A stretch of 15,697 nucleotides of DNA. Origin: Cyanobacteria bacterium OH_PDB_112 (GTDB lineage: Bacteria; Cyanobacteriota; Vampirovibrionia; Gastranaerophilales; CAJFVJ01). Of the stretch, positions 7,575 to 13,256 are shown in pieces; the first letter of the stretch is position 1; each line of letters starts with the position of its first letter. The DNA is taken from positions 1 to 15,697 of the forward strand of contig JAEWLZ010000173.1 in assembly GCA_023457295.1 (NCBI GenBank). The letters are read 5' to 3'. Both the position numbers and the translations under genes were made by a program. Below the pieces are notes generated by a model. That model searched no databases and was not told the DNA's origin. It saw only the letters and a program-made list of their open reading frames with translations.

Positions 7575-7943
7575 ATGAAAAATATAGACAAAACAGCCGG
7601 AATTGAAAGAAGCGTTTTAATTCAAAAAGCTGCAAAAGACGGCTTTAAACCTCAAGACAAATACCTACGACAAGGTACTGCTGTTTTTACCATTTTTGAT
7701 AAAAGTCAGGATGGTGTAATTTCCGATACAGAATTAAAAAAAATAAGTCCCGAAAAATATAAAGAAGCAATCCAAAAAACAGGTGCTGCTTTTGGTGTTC
7801 CTTGGGATGAAAGAAAAGACTTTTTCCCGGAATATGGATATTTACTAGATAAAATTAACAAAAACGGGGGTTCTCTTGATGAAAAAGCTGTCGAAGAAGT
7901 CTTAGAGGCTTGTGACAAATCAAAAAAACCGCCTGTACAATAG
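7575..7943 (+). CDS. 122-aa EF-hand domain protein
   Basis: This is a small cytosolic protein with no signal peptide or membrane helix. It has one canonical 12-residue EF-hand loop, DKSQDGVISDTE (42-53), with Asp, Ser, Asp, Ser and Glu at positions 1, 3, 5, 9 and 12, Gly at 6 and Ile at 8. It is flanked by helices as expected for calcium binding. A second loop-like segment (92-103, DKINKNGGSLDE) keeps the first and last acidic positions but has lost the inner ligands, so it looks like a degenerate partner hand. An AAGGAG site seven to eight bases upstream supports the start. It is transcribed alone, divergently from add, and ends at a strong terminator. Ca2+ sensing or buffering is the family role; the partner is unknown. 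Confidence 0.75.
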   Translation: MKNIDKTAGIERSVLIQKAAKDGFKPQDKYLRQGTAVFTIFDKSQDGVISDTELKKISPEKYKEAIQKTGAAFGVPWDERKDFFPEYGYLLDKINKNGGSLDEKAVEEVLEACDKSKKPPVQ

Positions 7944-7953
7944 AAATATTAAG

Positions 7954-8010
7954 TTAAATATTAAAGCACCCGTCCTCCAAAAGGCGGGTGTTTTAGTGTT
8001 TAATATTTAA
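7954..8010. terminator. Terminator inside a long dyad
   Basis: The core CACCCG...CGGGTG (7967-7972 with 7985-7990) has an inner CCT/AGG extension and is followed by TTTT, terminating the EF-hand gene. Around it, TTAAATATTAAA (7954-7965) and TTTAATATTTAA (7999-8010) are perfect 12-base inverted arms. The whole 57 bp can therefore fold on either strand. Confidence 0.8.
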
Positions 8011-8047
8011 AATCCTTTACTTTTGTAAATATAATTTAAATTGGTTA

Positions 8048-8075
8048 TTGCAAAAAAAGGGCTAACTGCTATAAT
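8048..8075 (+). promoter_or_regulatory. Strong promoter with extended -10
   Basis: TTGCAA (8048-8053), a 16-bp spacer and a perfect TATAAT (8070-8075) preceded by TGC (extended -10) make this the best promoter in the window. The predicted start is near 8082, about 30 bases before the 96-aa gene. GCTAAC (8061-8066) and GTTAGC (8089-8094) form a 6-bp inverted repeat bracketing the -10 and start site, a possible operator. Confidence 0.7.
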
Positions 8076-8113
8076 TGTAGAAGGTCAGGTTAGCAAGTAG
8101 GGAGGGTGCGCCC

Positions 8114-8404
8114 ATGATAATGAACTTACTGGCACAATTACAAACAATCAATCAGTACAACAATGCAGCTTATGCCGGAATGCAGGCAAGACAATCTCAT
8201 TTAGGTATGATACGCGGTATGCGTATAAATCCCGGTGGCCCGGATACTGATGTTTTTTCAAAAACAAATTTTGGCTCTATGGCTCATATTGCTGCTCGAG
8301 ACAAACAACTTCAAATGACAGAAGTTCAAAGTAATTTCATAATGAGTGCTATGGATGCCTGGCAAAATCAACTGAAAGAACAAGCTAAAAACAAAAAAAA
8401 CTAG
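8114..8404 (+). CDS. 96-aa unrecognised protein
   Basis: I do not recognise a family. The product is Met-, Gln- and Ala-rich and likely helical at both ends. The N-terminal 30 residues (LLAQLQTINQYNNAAYAG) and the segment from 57 to the Lys/Asn-rich tail read as amphipathic helices. Between them is a Gly/Pro turn, RINPGGPDTD (37-46), followed by FSKTNFGSM. There are no cysteines, signal peptide or long membrane helix. A GGAGG site (8101-8105) eight bases upstream of the ATG, an excellent promoter and a strong terminator mark it as a real, probably well-expressed single-gene unit. A second ATG two codons in is possible but less well spaced. The helix-turn-helix-like layout suggests a self-assembling or partner-binding small protein, which is inference. 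Confidence 0.65.
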   Translation: MIMNLLAQLQTINQYNNAAYAGMQARQSHLGMIRGMRINPGGPDTDVFSKTNFGSMAHIAARDKQLQMTEVQSNFIMSAMDAWQNQLKEQAKNKKN

Positions 8405-8434
8405 AAACAAAATTATTATTTAAAAATAAAAAAG

Positions 8435-8479
8435 CGTTATACGTTTTTACTTTTAAAGTAAAATATGTGTAACGTTTTT
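8435..8479 (+). terminator. Very strong intrinsic terminator
   Basis: A roughly 19-bp stem runs from CGTTATAC (8435) to GTGTAACG (ending 8474), with one G-U pair in the outer arm and one bulged base, and a minimal loop in the ACTTT/AAAGT centre. TTTTT and then TATTTTT follow. It separates the 96-aa gene from the methyltransferase-like gene. A-rich DNA before the stem means it could also act on minus-strand transcripts. Confidence 0.8.
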
Positions 8480-8504
8480 GTATTTTTAATAAAAAAAGGA
8501 CACT

Positions 8505-9275
8505 ATGAAAAACCGTATTGATTTTTATCTAAGAAACTTATTCAGGTTTTCTCGCAAAGGTTATCAGGATACACCCGAAAACAAAGAAGGAATTTTTGAT
8601 GAAAAAATCAGCACAAAAGAAGAACGTCTTATTCGCAGATATAATTTAAAAAAATTCAGAGAAACTTCATCACGTTCTAATTATCTTGAAAACCTTTTTG
8701 TGCTTGAACTTTTAGATGATTATCTCCGTCCTAAGAGAAAAAAACAACTTAAAGTCCTTGATATAGGTTCAAAAAACTGGTCTTACGCAAAAGCGGAGCA
8801 TTCTTTTTTTAAAAAATTCACCCCTCAGGGGAATTTAACTCTTGACGGCATAGAACTTGACGCTTATCGTGTTTATTCAAATTTTTATTCCCGATATGAT
8901 GCTGCAAAATATCATTCAGAAGGTCTTTTGGGAGCAAATTATATAGTAGGAGATTTTATGCAGCATATAGGCAAATATGACTATATTATATGGATTTTGC
9001 CTTTTGTATCCAACTATCCCCATAAAATGTGGGGTTTGCCGAAAAAATTTTTCAAACCTAAAGAAATGCTTGAAAAAGCTTTTAATGATCTTACAGAAGA
9101 CGGTGTTATGCTTCTGGTAAATCAAGACGAAGATGAATATATTCTTCAAAAAGAACTATTGGAAGAACTTGAAATACCTTATATGCCATGCGGAAAATTC
9201 AAATGCAGTTTTTTTGAATACAAATATCCGCGTTATGTAAGTATAATTACACGGAATGGTCAATTACATCTTTAA
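8505..9275 (+). CDS. Class I SAM-dependent methyltransferase-like protein
   Basis: The protein has 256 residues. A basic N-terminal helical region (1-80) precedes a Rossmann-type core. Motif I is KVLDIGSKN (83-91), the acidic SAM-ribose position is in GIELD (115-119), GDF lies at 149-151, and motif IV is YDYIIWILPF (158-167). A later VMLLV strand with an acidic follow-up fits the remaining core. Motif I lacks the full GxGxG, so cofactor binding is likely but not certain, and the substrate is unknown. AAGGA just before the ATG (8496-8500) supports the start. No promoter stands out between the upstream terminator and this gene. Its 3' end overlaps the convergent IMPase-family gene by 29 bp (9247-9275) with no terminator between them. 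It could also be a methyltransferase-fold protein without activity. Confidence 0.65.
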   Translation: MKNRIDFYLRNLFRFSRKGYQDTPENKEGIFDEKISTKEERLIRRYNLKKFRETSSRSNYLENLFVLELLDDYLRPKRKKQLKVLDIGSKNWSYAKAEHSFFKKFTPQGNLTLDGIELDAYRVYSNFYSRYDAAKYHSEGLLGANYIVGDFMQHIGKYDYIIWILPFVSNYPHKMWGLPKKFFKPKEMLEKAFNDLTEDGVMLLVNQDEDEYILQKELLEELEIPYMPCGKFKCSFFEYKYPRYVSIITRNGQLHL

Positions 9276-10026
9276 TTTGCGAATGAATAAGACCATTTGT
9301 AGCTATTAAGCCTTTTATATTTAAATCAAAAAAATCATTATCCAAATTTGTTATAATACCGCCTGCTTCACGTACCAAAAGCGCACCTGCGGCAGTATCC
9401 CACGGAGATAATCCCAATTCCCAAAATCCGTCAATTCGCCCGCAAGCCACATAACATAAATCAAGTGCGGCAGAACCCGGACGACGAATCGCCTGACATT
9501 TACCCAAAAAAGCTTTAAAATATTCAAGATTTTTTTGAAGCAATTCATCTTTTAAAGCGGGAAAACCTGTTGCCAAAAGAGCTTTTTTCAAACTATCAAT
9601 TTTGCTCACCGAAATTTTTTGTCCGTTCAAAAAAGCTCCCTCACCTTTTTGAGCCGTAAAAAGTTCATCACGACAAGGGTCATAAACAACCCCCAACAAA
9701 GCTTCTTCCTTAAAATAAAGACCTATTGAGCAACAAAACTGAGGAAAACCGTGAGCATAATTTACCGTCCCGTCAATAGGGTCTACAATCCACAAATAAT
9801 CACTATCTCTGGTTGCTTTACCGCTTTCTTCTGCTAAAAAAGAATGTTCAGGAAAAACTTTTGAAATAACTTCTATGATTTTCGCCTCAGCAAGCTTATC
9901 AGCTTTTGTTACAAGATCAAATTCACTGGCTTTTGTTTGAATATCAAGTTCTTTATTCAAATATTCAAGTTGAATTACTGCCGCTTCTTTTGCTGCTTTT
10001 ATGGCTGTGTCTAAAAAATTATTCAT
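9247..10026 (-). CDS. Inositol monophosphatase family protein
   Basis: This is a Mg-dependent, lithium-sensitive-type phosphatase of 259 residues. The metal site is complete: AEESG (65-69), DPIDGT (82-87) and WDTAAG (209-214). Bacterial members act on inositol phosphate, on 3'-phosphoadenosine 5'-phosphate (CysQ) or on sugar phosphates, and the sequence alone does not decide. The frame is open for 37 more codons upstream, but that extension is a hydrophobic Phe/Ile run that would overlap queD. The ATG at 10026 has an AAAGGA site about eight bases upstream and a perfect TATAAT beyond it. The gene is divergent from queD with a 66-bp gap and convergent with the methyltransferase-like gene, overlapping it by 29 bp. 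Confidence 0.92.
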   Translation of the reverse strand: MNNFLDTAIKAAKEAAVIQLEYLNKELDIQTKASEFDLVTKADKLAEAKIIEVISKVFPEHSFLAEESGKATRDSDYLWIVDPIDGTVNYAHGFPQFCCSIGLYFKEEALLGVVYDPCRDELFTAQKGEGAFLNGQKISVSKIDSLKKALLATGFPALKDELLQKNLEYFKAFLGKCQAIRRPGSAALDLCYVACGRIDGFWELGLSPWDTAAGALLVREAGGIITNLDNDFFDLNIKGLIATNGLIHSQIKDVIDHSV

Positions 10027-10053
10027 TTGGTTTTCCTTTATTTTTCTTTTATT

Positions 10054-10059
10054 ATTATA
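10054..10059 (-). promoter_or_regulatory. Likely -10 box of the IMPase-family gene
   Basis: On the minus strand there is a perfect TATAAT with a predicted start near 10047, just before the AAAGGA ribosome site. The -35 is poor (CCTGTT at 17 bp; TTTACC at 21 bp). On the plus strand GATAAT (10069-10074) could serve queD. The two divergent promoters would overlap within 66 bp. Confidence 0.4.
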
Positions 10060-10092
10060 AATGAAAAAGATAATAAAACAGGTAAAAAACAA

Positions 10093-10452
10093 ATGTGGGA
10101 AATAAAAGTCGAAAAACACTTCGCAGCGGCGCATCATCTTTTAAATTATGAAGGTGATTGCGAAAATCAGCATGGTCATAATTGGCTTGTCGAAGTTTAT
10201 GTAAGAGGCAATAAACTTGATAAATCAAATATCTTGATAGATTTCAAAGTTCTGAAGAAACAACTCGATTCGGTTTTGAATTTATTAGACCATAAAGACC
10301 TTAACAGCCTTGAAATTTTTGAAGGTGAAAGCCCTTCCAGCGAAATGATTTCAAAATTTATATATAAAGAAATGAAGAACCTTAATCCGCTTGTTTATAA
10401 AGTATCAGTTTGGGAAACTCCTACTTCATGCGCAACATATTGGGAAGAGTAG
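10093..10452 (+). CDS. queD: 6-carboxy-5,6,7,8-tetrahydropterin synthase (QueD / PTPS family)
   Basis: QueD converts 7,8-dihydroneopterin triphosphate to 6-carboxytetrahydropterin, the first committed step to 7-deazaguanine bases such as queuosine in tRNA. The 119-residue protein has the zinc triad H14 (in FAAAHH), H27 and H29 (in HGHNW), catalytic C23 in CENQHGH, the D66-H67 pair in LLDHKDLN and the substrate-binding E108 in WETPTS. The CxxxHGH spacing fits QueD rather than the eukaryotic PTPS pattern. The frame is open further upstream, but the extension is hydrophobic and lacks a ribosome site. The chosen ATG has only a weak AGG ten bases upstream. QueC, QueE and QueF are not in the window, so it stands alone here. 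Confidence 0.9.
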   Translation: MWEIKVEKHFAAAHHLLNYEGDCENQHGHNWLVEVYVRGNKLDKSNILIDFKVLKKQLDSVLNLLDHKDLNSLEIFEGESPSSEMISKFIYKEMKNLNPLVYKVSVWETPTSCATYWEE

Positions 10453-10455
10453 ACT

Positions 10456-10481
10456 AAACCCTTGCCAAACAGGGGTTTTCA
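10456..10481 (+). terminator. Intrinsic terminator after queD
   Basis: AAACCCTTG (10456-10464) pairs with CAGGGGTTT (10470-10478) as a 9-bp stem with one G-U pair and a CCAAA loop, four bases after the queD stop. The T tract is short (TTTTC), so termination may be only partial. Confidence 0.65.
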
Positions 10482-10697
10482 AAGCATTTCCCAGTAAGAA
10501 TTTGTTTCGTATAATGTTATTATGCAAAAAAAATCAGGACATCTGAAAAACAAGCCCAAAAGGCTTAAAATAAAAGGGTTTTGAGCAATAAAGGTAAAGT
10601 TTTATAAACTTAATCTTCACTCAAAATGCAATGTGTGTTTTAATAAACATACTTTAAAATTAAGAAGTAAATAGAAGAGACAAAAAGGACTTTAATT
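10482..10697 (+). other. 216-bp leader/intergenic region ahead of the phosphorylase gene, with a tiny basic ORF
   Basis: A TATAAT (10510-10515) with a poor -35 is followed by a 20-codon frame (10522-10584) encoding a very basic peptide starting MQKKSGHLKNK; it has no ribosome site. Two small hairpins follow: AAGCC/GGCTT (10552-10556 with 10562-10566) and AAGTTT-TAT-AAACTT (10597-10611). A second -10-like TAAAAT lies at 10655-10660. If transcription starts at the first box, the phosphorylase mRNA has a leader of about 175 nt with structure, but no known riboswitch core is recognisable. Confidence 0.25.
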
Positions 10698-12389
10698 ATG
10701 ACATTACCAAACGTAGCATATTTTTCAATGGAAATAGCACTTGACCAGTCTTTGAGTACTTATTCGGGCGGCTTGGGCTTTTTGGCAGGAAGCCACATGC
10801 AATCTGCCGGATATCTTGGTCTTCCGATGGTCGGAGTTACCATGTTGTGGTCTTATGGCTATTATGATCAAAGAATTGACTCTGAGGGCAACGTAGAAGT
10901 TGCTTTCACAAGAAAACAGTATGACTTTTTAACCGATTTAGATATCACTGTTGATGTCGATGTTTTCGGTCAAAACGTCAAAGTCAAAGCATTTAGAGTA
11001 GAGCCCGAATTATTTGGGGCTGTACCTGTATATCTTTTGACAACTGATATCCCAGAAAATACTGAAGAAGCAAGAAGAATTTCTCATAGACTTTATGACG
11101 GTGATGAAAAAATCAGAATCAGCCAAGAAGTTATTTTGGGTATTGCAGGCGTAAAAGTTCTTCAAGCAGCAGGTGTTAATTTTGATATTATTCACTTGAA
11201 CGAAGGACATGCTCTTCCTGCGGCATTTGAATTATTAAGACAAAACAATTATAACTTCCACAAAGTAAGAGAAATGACAGTATTTACAACTCATACTCCT
11301 GTGGCAGCCGGTAATGAAGTTCACTGGGTAGATACTTTATTGGAAGGCGGTTTCTTCGCAGGCATGTCAAGACATCAAGCTGTTGATTTAGGCGGAGAAA
11401 ACTTCTCTTTAACAGTTGCTGCTCTAAGACTCAGCCGCATTTCAAATGCTGTATCACAGCTTCATGGTTTGGTTGCAAACAAAATGTGGGAGTGGGTTGA
11501 AGGCAGATGTCCAATCCGAGCTATCACTAACGCTGTAAATCTTCACTACTGGCAAGATAAAAGAATTAATGCTTCTAAATCTGATCAGGAATTGTTGGCG
11601 GCAAAACGTGAAATGAAGCAAGAATTGTTTGAATATATTGCGGACACAACAGGGAAAAGATTCGATCCTGATGTATTAACTATCACTTGGGCAAGAAGAT
11701 TTGCCGACTATAAACGTGCTTGGTTAATTTTCATGGACAAAGACAGAATTACAAAATTGCTAAATGAAAATAAAGTTCAACTTATTTTCTCAGGTAAATT
11801 CCACCCTGATGACACTATGGGAAGAGAAATGTTTAACAATATTTTAAAACATTCTTATGACTTGAAAAATGTTGTAGTTCTTCCAAATTACGAATTAAAA
11901 CTAAGCGCATTACTCAAAAAAGGAACTGATGTTTGGATGAACACACCTCTTCGTCCTTTCGAAGCATCAGGTACATCAGGCATGTCAGCTAATATGAACG
12001 GTGCCTTGCACTTGTCTATTTATGACGGCTGGGCTGTTGAAGGTACATTTACTGGCTTGAACGGTTACACAGTTAACTACCCAGGTCTTGACGATGATAT
12101 CGCTTGGGAAGAACGTCACTGGAAAGATTATGAATGTATTATGGGCATGATTGAAAATGATATCATTCCTACTTACTACGGAAATAAAGCTAAATGGGCA
12201 ACTTTAATGAGAAATGCCATCAAAACATCTGAAGCTTATTTCAATTCTGACCGTATGGTAATCGAATACTACAATAGAATCTACAAACCGATTGCCCAAG
12301 GAGGAAAAGAAGAAGGTGACGATACATCTTCTGTTAGAGTTGCAGAAAATCCAAACTTGGATGCTTGGACATTCTCTAACATAAAGTAA
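10698..12389 (+). CDS. glgP: Alpha-glucan (glycogen) phosphorylase homologue, GT35, lacking the PLP lysine
   Basis: GT35 phosphorylases release glucose 1-phosphate from glycogen or maltodextrin using PLP bound to a lysine. The 563 residues match the short alpha-glucan phosphorylase branch: YFSMEIAL (8-15), SGGLGFLAGSH (23-33), HLNEGH (166-171), a THTPVAAGN segment near 200, and RRFADYKR (333-340) with phosphate-contact R334 and K339. The C-terminal block RPFEASGTSGM (419-429) also matches. Family members then have Lys; here it is S430 (TCA, 11985-11987), and there is no nearby Lys. The fold and substrate sites look intact, so it may be a PLP-free enzyme, a glycogen-binding or regulatory pseudoenzyme, or have another activity. 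The ribosome site is AAGGA, about nine bases upstream. It is a single-gene unit ended by two hairpins, and it is much shorter than the ~800-aa classical enzymes. Confidence 0.85.
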   Translation: MTLPNVAYFSMEIALDQSLSTYSGGLGFLAGSHMQSAGYLGLPMVGVTMLWSYGYYDQRIDSEGNVEVAFTRKQYDFLTDLDITVDVDVFGQNVKVKAFRVEPELFGAVPVYLLTTDIPENTEEARRISHRLYDGDEKIRISQEVILGIAGVKVLQAAGVNFDIIHLNEGHALPAAFELLRQNNYNFHKVREMTVFTTHTPVAAGNEVHWVDTLLEGGFFAGMSRHQAVDLGGENFSLTVAALRLSRISNAVSQLHGLVANKMWEWVEGRCPIRAITNAVNLHYWQDKRINASKSDQELLAAKREMKQELFEYIADTTGKRFDPDVLTITWARRFADYKRAWLIFMDKDRITKLLNENKVQLIFSGKFHPDDTMGREMFNNILKHSYDLKNVVVLPNYELKLSALLKKGTDVWMNTPLRPFEASGTSGMSANMNGALHLSIYDGWAVEGTFTGLNGYTVNYPGLDDDIAWEERHWKDYECIMGMIENDIIPTYYGNKAKWATLMRNAIKTSEAYFNSDRMVIEYYNRIYKPIAQGGKEEGDDTSSVRVAENPNLDAWTFSNIK

Positions 12390-12391
12390 AA

Positions 12392-12418
12392 GTTGTTTTG
12401 GAATAAATCCAAAACAAC
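12392..12418 (+). terminator. Perfect 11-bp hairpin after glgP
   Basis: GTTGTTTTGGA and TCCAAAACAAC pair perfectly around ATAAA, three bases after the stop. There is no U tract after it, so it more likely protects the 3' end or assists the second hairpin than terminates on its own. Confidence 0.6.
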
Positions 12419-12425
12419 AAAGTCT

Positions 12426-12455
12426 GAAAAAGAGGACATAAATGTCCTCTTTTTC
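12426..12455. terminator. Bidirectional intrinsic terminator
   Basis: A perfect 13-bp stem, GAAAAAGAGGACA with TGTCCTCTTTTTC, closes a TAAA loop. The GC-rich top followed by a U-rich 3' arm is the typical terminator form, and the A-rich 5' arm lets it act on minus-strand transcripts too. Confidence 0.85.
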
Positions 12456-12545
12456 ATGTTACAAAGTGTTTCAATTTGAAGCAAAAAAAGCAACTTAATA
12501 GCAATTTTTAATTTGTTTAACTTTTAATTGAGTAGACGAATATTT

Positions 12546-12575
12546 TTAAGACGAAAAAAGTTAGTTAAGTATTAT
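12546..12575 (+). promoter_or_regulatory. Candidate promoter of the tandem membrane-module locus
   Basis: TTAAGA (12546-12551), an 18-bp spacer and TATTAT (12570-12575, 5 of 6 bases) would start transcription near 12582, only about 18 bases before the TTG start at 12600. The rest of 12456-12599 is AT-rich without other features I can support. Confidence 0.35.
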
Positions 12576-12599
12576 TAGGCAGATGTCAGGCTAAGTGAT

Positions 12600-13256
12600 T
12601 TGAGTATATATACGAACAAAAACATTAATAATTTTGCAAATAATAAGAATGTCCGAAAATTTGTATCAAAATTGTGTACTCCGGGCACTCTTACCTCTGT
12701 CATATTACTTGAAACAACGGTAATGGCGGGTAGAACATACCAAGCGCAACAACGTGGCGGATCTATTGAAGCAAGGGAAAGATTTACGGAAGAAACCGTA
12801 GCTGCAATAGTTTGGCTTTGGGGTATAGAAGTTTTAAACAAAGGTTTCGATTTTTTAATTAATAAAGTAGGCAAAATTAAACAAAAAACAGGATTAAAAG
12901 ATTTCAATTTTGATACAGGAAGAGATAATGTAAGAAAACCTTTTGAAAATGTAACGCAAAATATCAAAAATGATTCAACAAAAAAAATGATTGCTGCTTT
13001 GAAATTCTCTAAAATAGCTGCCAGTGCAGCTCTTGCAATTGGATTTATGGGTTTTGCCTTGCCTAAAATAAATCAAAATATTACAAAATATCTTCTAAAA
13101 AAAGAATCTCCTGATTCAACTCCGACAGAACCTATAAAAATCCCAACAAGGCAACATCAGAAAAAGCTTGATATAAATGAGTTTTTGGTAATGTCACGCG
13201 GTAGTGCCGGTGACCCTTGGTTTCTTCATCACAACAAGCAAAAAATCTTGATATAA
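12600..13256 (+). CDS. Unrecognised membrane-module protein, first half of a probable split gene
   Basis: The function is unknown. The 218-residue frame starts with TTG. The frame is open only from 12579, no in-frame ATG occurs before codon 42, and AGG at 12588-12590 could serve as ribosome site. Hydrophobic stretches lie at about 28-44 (ending in the AGR turn at 43-45), 66-87 and 139-155, the last followed by LPKINQNITK. A Pro/Thr linker (168-185) then leads into LDINEFLVMSRGSAGDP and an apparently random tail ending at TAA (13254). The AGR and P-x-I-x-x-x-I-T signatures recur in the next frame, so the two halves look like duplicated modules. A single added base in the A6 tract at 13240-13245 would join both frames into one 543-residue protein whose junction, QKNLDINE, mirrors QKKLDINE here. 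Confidence 0.6.
   Translation: MSIYTNKNINNFANNKNVRKFVSKLCTPGTLTSVILLETTVMAGRTYQAQQRGGSIEARERFTEETVAAIVWLWGIEVLNKGFDFLINKVGKIKQKTGLKDFNFDTGRDNVRKPFENVTQNIKNDSTKKMIAALKFSKIAASAALAIGFMGFALPKINQNITKYLLKKESPDSTPTEPIKIPTRQHQKKLDINEFLVMSRGSAGDPWFLHHNKQKILI
13167..13217 (+). repeat. Linker repeat, copy A (17 codons)
   Basis: This encodes LDINEFLVMSRGSAGDP. It matches copy B (13247-13297) at 39 of 51 bases and 15 of 17 residues. Eight codons differ silently, so both copies have been kept under protein-level constraint. The copies start 80 bases apart, one short of a whole number of codons. Confidence 0.9.

Noticed and set aside
10027..10092. 22-codon N-terminal extension of QueD
   Set aside because: It starts at TTG without a ribosome site, covers the divergent promoter region, and makes the protein longer than QueD should be.
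10027..10137. 37-codon N-terminal extension of the IMPase-family protein
   Set aside because: It is a hydrophobic Phe/Ile run overlapping queD and not part of the family. The ATG at 10026 has AAAGGA and a TATAAT upstream.
12575..12967. 130-codon minus-strand frame opposite the first membrane module
   Set aside because: It is an antisense shadow without a ribosome site. The plus-strand frame shows module similarity to the next frame and follows a promoter-like sequence.
13239..13246. Programmed -1 ribosomal frameshift heptamer
   Set aside because: The upstream-frame codons CAA AAA ATC do not fit X-XXY-YYZ, and I see no clear downstream pseudoknot. Slippage at A6 during transcription or a base loss is simpler.
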